NCBI RefSeq assembly: GCF_022836935.1
Contig: NZ_CP083239.1
Coordinates: forward strand, 3,920,001-3,984,000
DNA length: 64,000 nt
Direction of reading: 5' to 3'
DNA from: Ancylobacter polymorphus
GTDB taxonomy: Bacteria; Pseudomonadota; Alphaproteobacteria; Rhizobiales; Xanthobacteraceae
Part shown: positions 8,694 to 18,941 of the stretch, one piece after another
How positions within the stretch are numbered: position 1 is the first letter of the stretch
Layout: every line of letters starts with the position of its first letter
Program-made: the position numbers and the translations under genes
The notes under the pieces: generated by a model
Seen by the model: the letters and a program-made list of their open reading frames with translations, nothing else
Database searches by the model: none
What the model was told of the DNA's origin: nothing

Positions 8694-11212
8694 AGGTCGG
8701 CACTGTGCTAGCCGGCCAGGCAGATTCGGCGATCCCGCGACTGAAACGTCGCCTGCGTCAGTCTGCCTGCGCGTTTGTGTTCAGCTCCGTTGCGTTGGTC
8801 GCCCTCGGCCCGACGTCGCCTGCGCTTGCCCAGATGACGGCTGCCCAGCCCACGGCAGCCCAAACCTCGCCCCAGCCGTCCGCCGCCCAGCCGGCCGGCC
8901 TTGCGGGCGGCCTGGTCACACGCCAGACCGATCCCAACGCCAAGATGCTGGTGACCGCCGACCAGCTTGTCTACGACAACACCCGCAACGAGGTGATCGC
9001 TGACGGCAACGTCCAGATTTATTACGATGGCGCCGTGCTTGAGGCGCGACGCGTCGTGTATGACCGCAACGCCAACCGACTGCGTGCGGAAGGCGGCGTC
9101 CGCCTGAAGGACAAGGACGGCACGGTCATCGCCGCCGACAATCTCGATCTGTCACAGGACTTCAGCAACGGGTTCGTCAATTCCCTGCGCATTGATTCGC
9201 CGCAGGACATGCATTTCGTGGCCTCCCGCGCTGACCGCGAGAATGGCGACACCACGATCCTGACGAGCGGCGCCTACACGCCGTGCGAACCCTGTAAGGA
9301 GAACCCGCAAAAGCCGCCCATGTGGCAGGTGAAGGCGGCGAAGATCATTCATAAGGAAAAAGAGCAGACGATCTATTTCGAGGACGCCCGGCTTGAGTTC
9401 CTGGGCATCCCGATCGCGTGGGCTCCTTATCTCGAAGCGCCCGATCCGACGGTGAAGCGCAAGTCCGGCTTCCTAATTCCGCAATTCGTGAACACGTCGG
9501 AGATCGGCTTCGGCGCCACCATTCCGTATTTCTGGAACATCGCGCCCAATATGGACGTGACGTTCTCGCCGCTCATCGTCTCCAAGCAGGGCGTTCTGAT
9601 GGACGCCGAATTCCGGCACAGGCTGGAGACCGGCACCTACAGCATCCGCGCCGCTGGCATCGACCAGATGGACAGGGACGCGTTCAATGGTCAGCCCGGC
9701 GATCGCGACCAGCGCGGTGTGCTCGAGACGCATGGCCGCTTCAATATCAACGAGAATTGGTACTGGGGCTGGGACGGCTGGCTGATGTCAGACCAGACCT
9801 TCCTCCAGGACTACAATCTGATCAGCGCGACGACGCGCGAGGTCACCTCGCAGATCTACCTCGTCGGCCAGGGCGACCGCTCCTATTTCGACCTCCGGGC
9901 GATGTATTTCACCGGCCTGACCTCCTATGACGTCGAGGCTCAGCAGCCGGTCATCCACCCGGTGCTGGACTACAGCAAGACGCTGGGCGATTCCGTATTC
10001 GGCGGCCAGCTCAGCTATGACGTGAACTTCACGAGCCTGACGCGCGACGAGATCGACCTGCGCGCGACCTCCGCTGCCTATGCGCCGCTCGTGCCCGAGC
10101 TTTATGACGGGCCGACCAACCAGTGCGACCTCACCCGTGTTGCCGCGGCTGGCGCAAACCTGCGCGATGCGTGCCTGATGCGCGGCATGGTCGGCAGCTA
10201 CAGCCGCCTGTCGGGCGTGGTCGACTGGCGCCGCACGTTCATCGACCAGGCCGGCCAGACCTGGACGCCGTTCTTCAACATGCAGCTCGACGTTGCCTCG
10301 GTGCAGGCCCAGACGGAAGACGAGCCTTGGCTCGGCACCGGCGGCGACACGCAGCTCGTGCGCGCCATGCCCGCCGTCGGTCTCGAGTACCGCTACCCCT
10401 TCATCGCGGTGCAGAGCTGGGGAACGCAAACGATCCAGCCGATCGCTCAGGTCATCGTCCGCCCGGACGAGACCCATATCGGCCAGCTGCCGAACGAAGA
10501 CGCCCAGAGCTTGATCTTCGACGACACCAACCTGTTCGAGATCAACAAATATTCCGGCTATGACCGCGTCGAAGGCGGCGGCCGCGCCAACGTCGGCATC
10601 CAGTACACCGCCAATTTCAACGACGGCGGCCAGATCAATGCTCTGTTCGGGCAGTCCTACCAGCTGTTCGGCACCAACTCCTACGCCAATTACGATATGG
10701 CCAACACGGGTGCCGAATCCGGCCTTGAGGATGACGCCTCCGACTATGTGGCGCGGCTCTATTACCAGCCGACGGATAATTTCTCGCTCGTCAACCGGTT
10801 CCGCTTCGACAATACCGACTGGTCGGTCGAACGTTACGAAGTCGAAGGACGGGCCGTCATCAACAAGAAGCTGACGGTTTCTGCCCTTTACGGCCTCTAC
10901 ACGGCCCAGCCGCTGCTCGGTTATTACGAGGAACGCGAGGGCATTCTCGGCACGGGCACACTGAAGCTCAACGATAACTGGAGCCTGCAAGCGGCCGCCC
11001 GCTACAATCTCAACCTCGACGAGATCGACTTCACCCTGTTTGGCATCTCCTATATCGATGAGTGCTTCGGCATCGCGCTCAGCTATCGCTCGGACTACAC
11101 CGAGAGCGGAAACCGGCAGCGCGTGGACACGGTGCTTCTCACCTTCACGTTGAAAACGCTGGGTGAAGCGGGCTTCTCGACCAATGTCGGTTCGAACAGC
11201 AGCAGCAATTGA
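8690..11212 (+). CDS. lptD: LPS assembly protein LptD
   Basis: This is the outer-membrane translocon that inserts lipopolysaccharide into the outer leaflet, working with the lipoprotein LptE. The start at 8690 overlaps the lptG stop by four bases and is preceded by GGGAGGACGG. It gives an 840-residue precursor with a signal sequence ending near ALAQ. The N-terminal OstA/LptA-like jellyroll (around residues 80-200; MLVTADQLVYDN, VIADGNVQIYYDG) is followed by the large C-terminal barrel domain. Cysteines occur in three clusters (CEPC; CDLTR and ACLMRG; DECFG), compatible with the structural disulfides of the family. It ends in a low-complexity SNSSSN tail rather than an aromatic. Confidence 0.94.
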   Translation: MKVGTVLAGQADSAIPRLKRRLRQSACAFVFSSVALVALGPTSPALAQMTAAQPTAAQTSPQPSAAQPAGLAGGLVTRQTDPNAKMLVTADQLVYDNTRNEVIADGNVQIYYDGAVLEARRVVYDRNANRLRAEGGVRLKDKDGTVIAADNLDLSQDFSNGFVNSLRIDSPQDMHFVASRADRENGDTTILTSGAYTPCEPCKENPQKPPMWQVKAAKIIHKEKEQTIYFEDARLEFLGIPIAWAPYLEAPDPTVKRKSGFLIPQFVNTSEIGFGATIPYFWNIAPNMDVTFSPLIVSKQGVLMDAEFRHRLETGTYSIRAAGIDQMDRDAFNGQPGDRDQRGVLETHGRFNINENWYWGWDGWLMSDQTFLQDYNLISATTREVTSQIYLVGQGDRSYFDLRAMYFTGLTSYDVEAQQPVIHPVLDYSKTLGDSVFGGQLSYDVNFTSLTRDEIDLRATSAAYAPLVPELYDGPTNQCDLTRVAAAGANLRDACLMRGMVGSYSRLSGVVDWRRTFIDQAGQTWTPFFNMQLDVASVQAQTEDEPWLGTGGDTQLVRAMPAVGLEYRYPFIAVQSWGTQTIQPIAQVIVRPDETHIGQLPNEDAQSLIFDDTNLFEINKYSGYDRVEGGGRANVGIQYTANFNDGGQINALFGQSYQLFGTNSYANYDMANTGAESGLEDDASDYVARLYYQPTDNFSLVNRFRFDNTDWSVERYEVEGRAVINKKLTVSALYGLYTAQPLLGYYEEREGILGTGTLKLNDNWSLQAAARYNLNLDEIDFTLFGISYIDECFGIALSYRSDYTESGNRQRVDTVLLTFTLKTLGEAGFSTNVGSNSSSN

Positions 11213-11311
11213 CGGCGGGGTCGTATTGACGCCACATCCGCCGACAAGAACAGCGGGGCAGCGCTCGGTGGATGTACGGAACGCCGCTGTGATCGCCAGG
11301 ATGGAGAGAAA

Positions 11312-12292
11312 ATGCGGGCAGGGTCTTTGAGACGGGATGGCTGGCCAGCCAGTCGTCATCGGGTCGTCGGCCCGTTCGTTCGCGCGCTCCTCTTCGGCTG
11401 CGCGCTCGTCGCCTGCTCGCCGCTTCTGCCGGCTCCCGCCCAGGCCCAGCAGATACTTGTGCTCGTCCAGGGCCAGCCCATCACCAGCTTCGATGTCGCC
11501 CAGCGCATCAAACTCGCCCAGCTCACCGAGCGACAGACGCTGACGCAGAAGCAGGCGCTTGAGGACCTGATCGACGAGCGCCTCAAGATCGTCACCGCCG
11601 AGCGCTTCGGCGTCACGGCGGACAAGGACGAAGTCGACAAGATGTTTGCCCGCATGGGCAGCCGTAGCGGACGTACGCCCGAGCAGCTGACCCAGGCCCT
11701 GGCGCAGTCCGGCCTCGACGCCGGTATGCTCAAGACCAAGATGCGCGCCGACTATGTCTGGAACAACTATGTGCGCGGCCGCTTCTCATCGGTCGCCACC
11801 ATTCGGGACTCGGACGTCTTCGCGGCGCTTCAGTCGAAGGGTGAGGATCTCACCCGCGCCCAGCGCACCACGGAATACACCGTGCGCCAGATCGTGCTCG
11901 TGGTCGGGCGTACCGCCAACCCTGGCGAGCGTTCGCAGCGCATGGCGGAAGCCAACACCCTGCGCAAGCAGTTCACCGATTGCGAGGCCGGCGTCCAGAC
12001 GGCGCGCGGCATGCGCGAGACCGTCGTCCGCGATCCCGTCATCCGCACCTCGGCCGATATGAGCGCGCCGGTGCGCAAGATCATGGATGACACGCCGGTC
12101 GGCCAGTTGACCGCCCCGGAGGTCACCCGCGCCGGCATCGAGATGATCGCCATCTGCAACCGACGCGAAGTGGTCGGGGAAAGCGCCCAGAAGCGCGAGA
12201 TCCGCGCGGAACTGGAGAACAAGCAGTTCGAAGCGGTGTCGCGCAAGCTCCTCGACGAGGCGCGCAAATCCGCCATGATCCAGTACCGCTGA
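11312..12292 (+). CDS. SurA-like periplasmic chaperone (SurA N-terminal domain)
   Basis: This 326-residue exported protein has a long, arginine-rich N-terminus, a hydrophobic core and a processing site near AQAQQ. The mature part begins ILVLVQGQPITSFDVAQRI, the SurA N-domain opening, followed by LEDLIDERLK, also family-typical. A clear parvulin signature is not visible in the C-terminal half, which has weak prolyl-isomerase-like spacing. SurA proteins chaperone outer-membrane barrels, which fits its position directly after lptD and before pdxA and rsmA. GGAGAG precedes the ATG. I infer a chaperone with degenerate or absent isomerase activity. Confidence 0.82.
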   Translation: MRAGSLRRDGWPASRHRVVGPFVRALLFGCALVACSPLLPAPAQAQQILVLVQGQPITSFDVAQRIKLAQLTERQTLTQKQALEDLIDERLKIVTAERFGVTADKDEVDKMFARMGSRSGRTPEQLTQALAQSGLDAGMLKTKMRADYVWNNYVRGRFSSVATIRDSDVFAALQSKGEDLTRAQRTTEYTVRQIVLVVGRTANPGERSQRMAEANTLRKQFTDCEAGVQTARGMRETVVRDPVIRTSADMSAPVRKIMDDTPVGQLTAPEVTRAGIEMIAICNRREVVGESAQKREIRAELENKQFEAVSRKLLDEARKSAMIQYR

Positions 12293-12299
12293 GCGGCGC

Positions 12300-13316
12300 A
12301 TGGCACCCCCGCCCGCTCTGGCGCTCACTTTGGGCGAGCCGGCCGGCATTGGCCCTGACATCACGCTCGCGGCCTGGCTGATCCGCCAGCAACGCAGCCT
12401 GCCAGCCTTTTTCGCCGTCGGCGATGCGGCGGTGCTTCGCCGTCGGGCGGCTGCGCTCGGCCTCGACGTGCCGGTGCGCGAATGCGAACCGGAAGAGGCT
12501 GCCACCCTCTTTCCAGATGCGCTTCCGATCGTCAGCGCGGGGCCGGCCGTCACCGCTGCGCCGGGCCATCCGGATGAGACCAGCGCGCCCTCTGCCCGCG
12601 CGGCGATTGATGGCGCCGTCGCCTTGGTGAAAGCCGGACGTGCAAGCGCGGTGGTGACCAATCCAATCTCGAAGGCGGTACTCTACGCCGACGGCTTCGC
12701 CTTTCCCGGCCACACCGAATATCTCGCGCATCTCGCCGGCACGCCCGCCCCGCGCCCGGTCATGATGATCTGGTCGCCGGAACTCGCCGTTATCCCCGCC
12801 ACGATCCACGTGCCGCTCGCCGAGGTGCCGCGCCTGCTGACGCGCGAATTGATCGTCGAGACCGCCCGCATCACCGCCTATGATCTCCGGCACCGCTTCG
12901 GCATCGAGGCGCCTCGCCTCGCCATTTGCGGACTGAACCCACATGCGGGCGAAGAGGGCACGCTGGGGCGCGAGGATGAGGAGATCACTCGTCCGGCCGT
13001 CGAAGCGTTGCGGCAGGAGGGCATCGACGCGCGCGGACCGCTTCCGGCAGACACGCTGTTCCATGCGGCCGCCCGCGCCACCTATGACGCCGCCATTGGA
13101 GCCTATCACGACCAGGTGCTGGCGCCGGCCAAGGCGCTGGCCTTCGACCGCGCGGTCAATGTGACCCTGGGCCTGCCCTTCGTACGCACTTCGCCCGACC
13201 ATGGTACAGCCTTCGCGCTTGCCGGGACGGGGCGCGCCGACCCGTCCAGCTTGATCGAGGCCCTGCGTCTAGCGCACCGGCTCAGCGCGCGCGACGCGGC
13301 TCGGACGGAGCGCTGA
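12300..13316 (+). CDS. pdxA: 4-hydroxythreonine-4-phosphate dehydrogenase
   Basis: PdxA oxidises 4-phosphooxy-L-threonine in the DXP-dependent pyridoxal phosphate pathway. The 338-residue protein opens with the family pattern (ALTLGEPAGIGPDITL). It shows three metal-binding histidines in their usual settings: FPGHTEYLA, LNPHAGEEG and AYHDQVLAPAKAL. The segment TNPISKAVLY is also diagnostic. The ATG lies eight bases after the preceding stop, and rsmA follows by ten bases, the classical surA-pdxA-rsmA order. Confidence 0.96.
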   Translation: MAPPPALALTLGEPAGIGPDITLAAWLIRQQRSLPAFFAVGDAAVLRRRAAALGLDVPVRECEPEEAATLFPDALPIVSAGPAVTAAPGHPDETSAPSARAAIDGAVALVKAGRASAVVTNPISKAVLYADGFAFPGHTEYLAHLAGTPAPRPVMMIWSPELAVIPATIHVPLAEVPRLLTRELIVETARITAYDLRHRFGIEAPRLAICGLNPHAGEEGTLGREDEEITRPAVEALRQEGIDARGPLPADTLFHAAARATYDAAIGAYHDQVLAPAKALAFDRAVNVTLGLPFVRTSPDHGTAFALAGTGRADPSSLIEALRLAHRLSARDAARTER

Positions 13317-13325
13317 GGCGAGGCG

Positions 13326-14186
13326 ATGAGCATCGACAACCTGCCGCCGCTGCGTGACGTCATCCGGGAGCACGGGCTCTCGGCGCTGAAGTCGCTCGGG
13401 CAGAACTTTCTGCTCGATCTCAATCTCACTTCGAAGATCGCCCGCACCGCCGGCCGCCTCGACGATCTGACCGTGATCGAGGTCGGCCCCGGTCCGGGCG
13501 GCCTGACCCGGGCGATCCTGGCATTGGGCGCGCGGCGCGTGATCGCCATCGAGCGCGATACACGTTGCGTGGCGGCACTGGGCGCGGTCGCCGCGCATTA
13601 TCCCGGCCGGCTGGAAGTTATTGAAGGCGACGCGCTGGAGACCGACTATCGCGCCCTCCTCACCCCGGGGGAACGCGCCGTCATCATCGCCAACCTGCCC
13701 TATAATGTTGGCACGCCGCTGCTCGTCGGCTGGCTGTCGGCCGATCCCTGGCCACCCTGGTATGAGAGCCTGACGCTGATGTTCCAGCGCGAGGTCGCCG
13801 AGCGCATCGTTGCCGCACCGGGCGACGATCATTATGGCCGCCTCGCCGTGCTGACCGGTTGGCGGGCACAGGCGCATATCGCCTTCGACGTGCCGCCTTC
13901 GGCCTTTGTACCGCCGCCGAAGGTCACCTCCTCCGTGGTTCATATCGTGCCGCGCAAGGCCCCCCTGCCCTGTGCGCTGAACGCGCTGGAGCGCGTCACC
14001 GAGGCCGGCTTCGGCCAGCGTCGCAAGATGCTGCGGCAGAGCCTCAAGGGTCTGGGCGTGGACACGGGCGCTCTACTGGAGACCGCCGGCATCGCCCCGA
14101 CGGAACGCGCCGAGCGGGTGACGGTGGAGGGTTTTGTCGCCCTGGCCAATGCCTGGGTGGCGATGCGGCAAGCTGGAAGGGACTGA
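13326..14186 (+). CDS. rsmA: 16S rRNA dimethyladenosine transferase (KsgA)
   Basis: RsmA/KsgA dimethylates two adjacent adenosines in the 3' hairpin of 16S rRNA during small-subunit assembly. The 286-residue protein has the N-terminal SLGQNFLLD, an S-adenosylmethionine loop ([16 protein letters not shown]), the acidic IERD and EGDALETD, and the catalytic [11 protein letters not shown]. All are expected of the RrmA/KsgA fold. It closes the plus-strand envelope operon and converges on gmk, with only 26 bases between the two stop codons. Confidence 0.96.
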   Translation: MSIDNLPPLRDVIREHGLSALKSLGQNFLLDLNLTSKIARTAGRLDDLTVIEVGPGPGGLTRAILALGARRVIAIERDTRCVAALGAVAAHYPGRLEVIEGDALETDYRALLTPGERAVIIANLPYNVGTPLLVGWLSADPWPPWYESLTLMFQREVAERIVAAPGDDHYGRLAVLTGWRAQAHIAFDVPPSAFVPPPKVTSSVVHIVPRKAPLPCALNALERVTEAGFGQRRKMLRQSLKGLGVDTGALLETAGIAPTERAERVTVEGFVALANAWVAMRQAGRD

Positions 14187-14212
14187 GCGCGGCGGCCCGC
14201 GCTCCTTCGCCG

Positions 14213-14908
14213 CTATTCCACCAGCTCGGCGAGTTCGCGGTCCAGCCGTTCGATCACGGGCTCAAGACCCGGCTGACGTTCGCGCCGCAGACGCTCGGCG
14301 AGCAGGATGTTGCGCAGATTGGCGAAGGTCGAATTCAGGTCGGCATTGACCAGCACATAATTGTAATCGCGCCAATGCGCGATCTCGGTGCGTGCGTTGC
14401 GCAGCCGTTTCTCGATCACGCCGGAGGCATCCTCGGCGCGCCGCTCAAGCCGCGTCTTCAGCTCAGCCGCCGAAGGAGGCAGGATGAACACGCCGACAAT
14501 GTCCTGGCGCATCTTCTCATAGAGCTGCTCGGCCCCCTGATAGTCTATGTCGAACAGCACGTCCCGCCCGGCGGACAGCGCGGCTTCCACCGGTTCGCGC
14601 GGCGTGCCGTAGAAATTGCCGTGCACCTCTGCCCATTCCAGGAGGTCGCCGGCGTCGCGCAGCCGCTCGAAGCGCTCGCGCGTGAGGAAGTGGTAATGCA
14701 CACCCTCGACCTCGCTCGGCCGCCGCCCCCGCGTCGTCACCGACACGGAGAGGTAGATATCGGGATTCTGCTCCAGAAGCAGGCGGGCCAGCGTCGACTT
14801 TCCCGCCCCGGAGGGCGAGGAAAGGATCAGCATCAGCCCCCGCCGCCCGCCAATGGCGGCGCCTGGGGTCGCGGCATTTTCGTTGGTGTCGCTCACCCTG
14901 TCCCTCAC
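14213..14908 (-). CDS. gmk: Guanylate kinase
   Basis: Gmk phosphorylates GMP to GDP. The protein has the P-loop [10 protein letters not shown], the GMP-binding [21 protein letters not shown] segment and the lid-region arginines; full length is about 231 residues. The GTG at 14908 overlaps the yicC stop codon (GTGA), which argues for translational coupling. An in-frame GTG at 14896 is a close alternative. The order yicC-gmk is conserved in alphaproteobacteria. Confidence 0.94.
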   Translation of the reverse strand: MRDRVSDTNENAATPGAAIGGRRGLMLILSSPSGAGKSTLARLLLEQNPDIYLSVSVTTRGRRPSEVEGVHYHFLTRERFERLRDAGDLLEWAEVHGNFYGTPREPVEAALSAGRDVLFDIDYQGAEQLYEKMRQDIVGVFILPPSAAELKTRLERRAEDASGVIEKRLRNARTEIAHWRDYNYVLVNADLNSTFANLRNILLAERLRRERQPGLEPVIERLDRELAELVE

Positions 14909-15792
14909 TCGATGTTCTGAACCTGTTCGCGGAACTGTTCGACCACGCCTTTCAGCTCCAGCCCGATAGCCGTCAACGAGACGTCATTGGCCTTGGAGCA
15001 GAGCGTATTGGTTTCGCGGTTGAATTCCTGCGCGAGGAAATCGAGACGGCGACCGATGGCGCCACCTTCTCCCAGCATGGCACGCGCCGCCGCCACATGG
15101 GTCACCAACCGGTCCAGTTCCTCGCGCACATCCACCTTGGAGGCGATCATCAGCGCCTCCTGGTGCAGGCGGTCAGGGTCGAAATTGGCGCCCGTATCCA
15201 TCAGCACGCGGATCTGGTCGGCCAGCTTCGCACGGATGGCCTCCGGCCGCCGAGCGGGATTCGCCTCGGCGGCGGCCGTGAGCCGGGCGATCGCGTCGAG
15301 ACGATCGCCCAGCACGATCGCCAACGCGGCACCTTCCTGCACCCGCATGGCGGCAAGATCCGCCAGCGCCTGCTCGAAGCCGGCAATGATGGCCGTCTCC
15401 AGCGCCGCCCGCGCGTCGTCGCTTTCCTGTGCCTCGCTGATTTCAAGCACGCCCTTCAAACTGATGAGGCTTTCCAGTTGAACCGGGGGCGCGCCGAGAT
15501 CCTCGGCCACGCGCCGCACCGACTGTGCGATGCTGCGCAACACGGCCTCATTGACGCGCACGCTGACCTCGGGGTCGGTGCGCGTGAGCGAGAGATTGGC
15601 ATTGACGTTCCCGCGCGCGAGGACGCGCGCCGCGCTCTGCCGCAGGCCGTTCTCCAGCCCCTCCCAGCCGCCAGGAAGCCGCAACCGAACGTCGAGGCCC
15701 TTGCCATTGACGGATTTGAGCTCCCAGGCCCAGCTCCAGGCACCGCTGGTGCCCTGCGCGCGCGCGAATCCCGTCATGCTGGCCAGCGTCAT
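14905..15792 (-). CDS. yicC: YicC family endoribonuclease
   Basis: This 295-residue protein has the YicC N-terminal domain (MTGFARAQG near the start) and the C-terminal DUF1732 domain ([21 protein letters not shown]). From the literature on the family, YicC acts as an RNA endonuclease involved in small-RNA turnover; nothing here shows the substrate. Its stop overlaps the start of gmk. mltG ends 88 bases upstream of it on the same strand. Confidence 0.93.
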   Translation of the reverse strand: MTLASMTGFARAQGTSGAWSWAWELKSVNGKGLDVRLRLPGGWEGLENGLRQSAARVLARGNVNANLSLTRTDPEVSVRVNEAVLRSIAQSVRRVAEDLGAPPVQLESLISLKGVLEISEAQESDDARAALETAIIAGFEQALADLAAMRVQEGAALAIVLGDRLDAIARLTAAAEANPARRPEAIRAKLADQIRVLMDTGANFDPDRLHQEALMIASKVDVREELDRLVTHVAAARAMLGEGGAIGRRLDFLAQEFNRETNTLCSKANDVSLTAIGLELKGVVEQFREQVQNIE

Positions 15793-15880
15793 GCCTTCCC
15801 CCTGCCCCGTCCCTGGACGGCGGGCGGACCATACCGGCGGGCGCCTCCAGCCTCAAGCCGGCAACGGCACGTCACAGGCA

Positions 15881-17023
15881 TCAGTCGACGGGAGTGGCTC
15901 CCGTCGTGCCCGACGTTCCCGCCGGCTGCGCTGCGGGGTCAACCTTGCGCTCACGCTCGATCTGCCGCCAGCGCGCGACGTTCTTGTTGTGCTGGTCGAG
16001 CGTCGGGGCGAAGGCGTGCCCGCCGGTGCCGTCGGCGACGAAATAGAGATTGTCGCTCTTGGCCGGACGGGCGGTGGCCTCCAGCGAGGCACGCCCGGGA
16101 TTGCCGATGGGCCCCGGAGGCAGGGCGGGAATCGTATAGGTGTTGAACGGCGTCGGCGTCGTTATGTCGGTACGGGTGAGCGGCCGCTCCAGCCGGCCTT
16201 TGCCGCGCACCAGACCATAGATGATCGTCGGGTCCGACTGCAGCCGCATCTTCTTGTTCAGCCGATTGATGAAGACCGACGCCACCTGCGCCCGCTCCTC
16301 GGGAACGCCGGTTTCCTTCTCGACGATGGAGGCGAGGATCACCAGTTCCTGCGGCGATTTCAGCGGAAGATCGGGGTCGCGCGTGTCCCAGATTTCCTTC
16401 AGTGCGGCATCCTGCGTGCGCGCCATGCGGCGCAGCAGGTCCTCGCGGGACGTGCCGCGCGTGATCTTGTAGGTGTCCGGCATCAGGCTCCCCTCGCGCG
16501 GCACCTGACGTACATTCCCCGACAGTTCCTCGACCGCCAGCACCCGCTCCACGATCTGGTCGCTGGTCAGGCCTTCAGGGATGGTGACGACATATTCGAT
16601 CACCTTGCCCGAAACGATGGTGTTCAGCACCTGCTGGATGGAAGAGCCGGCAGCGAAGGCATATTCGCCGGCCTTGAGCTTGCCGGAGGCGCGCGTGCCC
16701 GCGGCCGCACCGACGAACACCCACTTGTCGTCGATCACCCCCTGCTTGAGCAGGAGATCGGCAATGTCCATCACGCCATAGTCATTGGGGATGATGACCG
16801 CCTTCTCCTGGGCCAGCGGACCGGGCGCGTAATAGCGCGTCTTGCCGATCCACAGCGCGCCGCCGCCAAGGACGATGGCGACGATGAGCAGGGTGAACAC
16901 CATGCTGCCGGCGACGACGAGCGGGTGATTTGCGCGGCGCGACGCCCGGTGCGGATCGCGCTCCTTGCCGGGGGGCGTGGGAGCGGCAGCGCCGTTAGGC
17001 GTTAGAGAAGTCGGATCGGTCAT
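15881..17023 (-). CDS. mltG: Endolytic transglycosylase MltG
   Basis: MltG cleaves nascent peptidoglycan strands near the membrane and sets glycan chain length. The 380-residue protein has a proline-rich cytosolic start, one membrane anchor around residues 35-60 and a periplasmic YceG-like domain. The catalytic glutamate region is ILASIVEKETGVPEERAQVA, and the substrate-binding RLQSDPTIIYGL follows. The C-terminal tail is variable and proline/threonine-rich. The start at 17023 (MTDPTS) was preferred over an upstream ATG at 17062 because the extra 13 residues are not family-like. Confidence 0.94.
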   Translation of the reverse strand: MTDPTSLTPNGAAAPTPPGKERDPHRASRRANHPLVVAGSMVFTLLIVAIVLGGGALWIGKTRYYAPGPLAQEKAVIIPNDYGVMDIADLLLKQGVIDDKWVFVGAAAGTRASGKLKAGEYAFAAGSSIQQVLNTIVSGKVIEYVVTIPEGLTSDQIVERVLAVEELSGNVRQVPREGSLMPDTYKITRGTSREDLLRRMARTQDAALKEIWDTRDPDLPLKSPQELVILASIVEKETGVPEERAQVASVFINRLNKKMRLQSDPTIIYGLVRGKGRLERPLTRTDITTPTPFNTYTIPALPPGPIGNPGRASLEATARPAKSDNLYFVADGTGGHAFAPTLDQHNKNVARWRQIERERKVDPAAQPAGTSGTTGATPVD

Positions 17024-17143
17024 CGGATGCCTCGCCTCGCGTTCGCGGGCAGCGCAACGCACTGGCAGACTACCCGGAAAAATGGCGAAAGCGGGAAAGC
17101 GACCGCCCCAGGGCGCCGCCCTCCCGCCGTTTGCCGGTCTCGC

Positions 17144-18406
17144 TCAGTTCGCGTAGCGCTTGAACACGACGGACGCGTTGGTGCCGCCGAAGCCGAAAGA
17201 GTTCGACAGCGCATACTCGATCTCACGCTTGCGCGGCGTGTGCGGCACAAGGTCGATCGGCGTGTCGATCGAGGGATTGTCGAGGTTGATCGTCGCCGGG
17301 GCGATCTGGTCGCGGATGGCAAGCAGCGAGAAAATCGCCTCCACCGCGCCTGCCGCGCCGAGCAGATGACCGATGGCCGACTTGGTCGACGACATCGACA
17401 CCTTGGCGGCATTGTTGCCAAGAAGGCGTTGCACGGCGCCGAGTTCGATCTCGTCCGCCATGGTCGAGGTGCCATGGGCGTTGATGTAGTCGATCTCAGC
17501 GGCGGTGATCCCCGCCCGCTTCAGCGCCGCGGTCATGCAGCGGAAGGCCCCGTCGCCGTCCTCGGACGGCGCGGTGATGTGGTAGGCGTCGCCCGACAGG
17601 CCGTAGCCGACGATTTCGCCGTAAATCTTGGCGCCGCGCGCCAGCGCGTGGTCGAGGGCCTCGACCACAACGACGCCGGCACCCTCCCCCATGACGAAGC
17701 CGTCGCGGTCCTTGTCATAGGGGCGCGAGGCCTTCTCGGGCGTGTCGTTATAACTGGTCGACAGCGCACGACAGGCGGCGAAGCCGGCCAGGCCGAGGCG
17801 ATTGATCGAGGATTCGGTGCCGCCCGCCACCATCACATCGGCATCGCCGAAAGCAACCAGGCGGGACGCATCGCCAATGGCATGCGCGCCGGTGGAGCAG
17901 GCAGTGACGACCGCGTGATTCGGGCCCTTGAGGCCATGCTCGATGGAGACATAGCCCCCGGCGAGATTGATCAGGCGGCCGGGAATGAAGAAGGGGGAAA
18001 CGCGGCGCGGGCCACGCTCCTGCATCAGCAGCGCAGTCTCGGCGATGCCCTGAAGCCCACCGATGCCGGAGCCAATCATCACGCCGGTGGCGCACTGGTC
18101 GTCATAGGAAGAGGGATGCCAGTCGGCATCATCAAGCGCCTGACGCGCCGCCGCCATCGCATAGACGATGAAATCATCGACCTTGCGCTGCTCTTTCGGC
18201 TCCATCCACTGATCGGGATTGAACGTGCCATCGGAGCCATCGCCGCGGGGTAGCTGACAGGCGATCTTGGCCGGGAGGTCGGAGACATCGAAGCTCTCGA
18301 CGCGACGGGCCCCGCTCTGTCCGGCAAGCAGCCGCTGCCAGGTGATCTCGACACCGCATCCGAGCGGCGTCACCATGCCGAGGCCGGTAACGACGACGCG
18401 CCTCAT
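17144..18406 (-). CDS. fabF: 3-oxoacyl-[acyl-carrier-protein] synthase II
   Basis: FabF elongates fatty acids by condensing acyl-ACP with malonyl-ACP. The 420-residue protein has the nucleophilic cysteine C170 in VVTACSTGAHAIG, and the catalytic histidines in INAHGTSTMADEIE and STKSAIGHLLGAAGAVEA. It begins with the usual MRRVVVTGLGMVTPLG. It lies 72 bases downstream of acpP on the same strand, the normal acpP-fabF pair. Confidence 0.97.
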   Translation of the reverse strand: MRRVVVTGLGMVTPLGCGVEITWQRLLAGQSGARRVESFDVSDLPAKIACQLPRGDGSDGTFNPDQWMEPKEQRKVDDFIVYAMAAARQALDDADWHPSSYDDQCATGVMIGSGIGGLQGIAETALLMQERGPRRVSPFFIPGRLINLAGGYVSIEHGLKGPNHAVVTACSTGAHAIGDASRLVAFGDADVMVAGGTESSINRLGLAGFAACRALSTSYNDTPEKASRPYDKDRDGFVMGEGAGVVVVEALDHALARGAKIYGEIVGYGLSGDAYHITAPSEDGDGAFRCMTAALKRAGITAAEIDYINAHGTSTMADEIELGAVQRLLGNNAAKVSMSSTKSAIGHLLGAAGAVEAIFSLLAIRDQIAPATINLDNPSIDTPIDLVPHTPRKREIEYALSNSFGFGGTNASVVFKRYAN

Positions 18407-18478
18407 CCGATATCTCCGGAAACGTCACACCAGTAGGCGCCGCGACGGACGAGCCGCCGCAGCGCGCGAGAGCAGCAC

Positions 18479-18715
18479 TCAGGCCGCGTTCTTTTCCAGG
18501 AAGCTGATCGCGTCACCGACGGTCAGGATCGTCTCGGCGGCGTCGTCGGGAATTTCGCAGTTGAAGGCTTCTTCAAAGGCCATGACCAGCTCGACGGTGT
18601 CGAGGCTGTCAGCGCCGAGGTCGTCGATGAAGCTCGCATTCTCGGTAACCTTCTCGGGCTCGACGCCCAGATGCTCGGCTACAATCTTCTTCACGCGCTC
18701 GGCAATATCGCTCAT
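18479..18715 (-). CDS. acpP: Acyl carrier protein
   Basis: This 78-residue acidic four-helix protein carries growing acyl chains on a phosphopantetheine arm. The attachment serine is S37 in [14 protein letters not shown], and the length and charge match AcpP exactly. It is flanked by fabG upstream and fabF downstream. The 226 bases before it are non-coding and should hold its promoter, as acpP is usually expressed strongly. Confidence 0.97.
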   Translation of the reverse strand: MSDIAERVKKIVAEHLGVEPEKVTENASFIDDLGADSLDTVELVMAFEEAFNCEIPDDAAETILTVGDAISFLEKNAA

Positions 18716-18941
18716 CGGTTCACCCTCGTCCGTATCCGGAGGTTGCTACGTTGTACCATTTGGCCCCCGCGCGAACGCGGCTTTGGCGGCCTGCTTTTTT
18801 GCCCCGATTACAGGATGTCCCGAACGATTCCGCAATGGACATGCGGTGTTCGACCCTGTGAGCCGAGGCGGCTGTTAGCACACTTCAAACGCCAAAACCA
18901 GCACCGTTAAAGTCCTGTTAATGGCGCTCGGGCGGGCCTCG

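Noticed and set aside
9788..11359. Long minus-strand frame opposite lptD
   Set aside because: Shadow frame from high GC and codon bias; lptD on the plus strand is certain.
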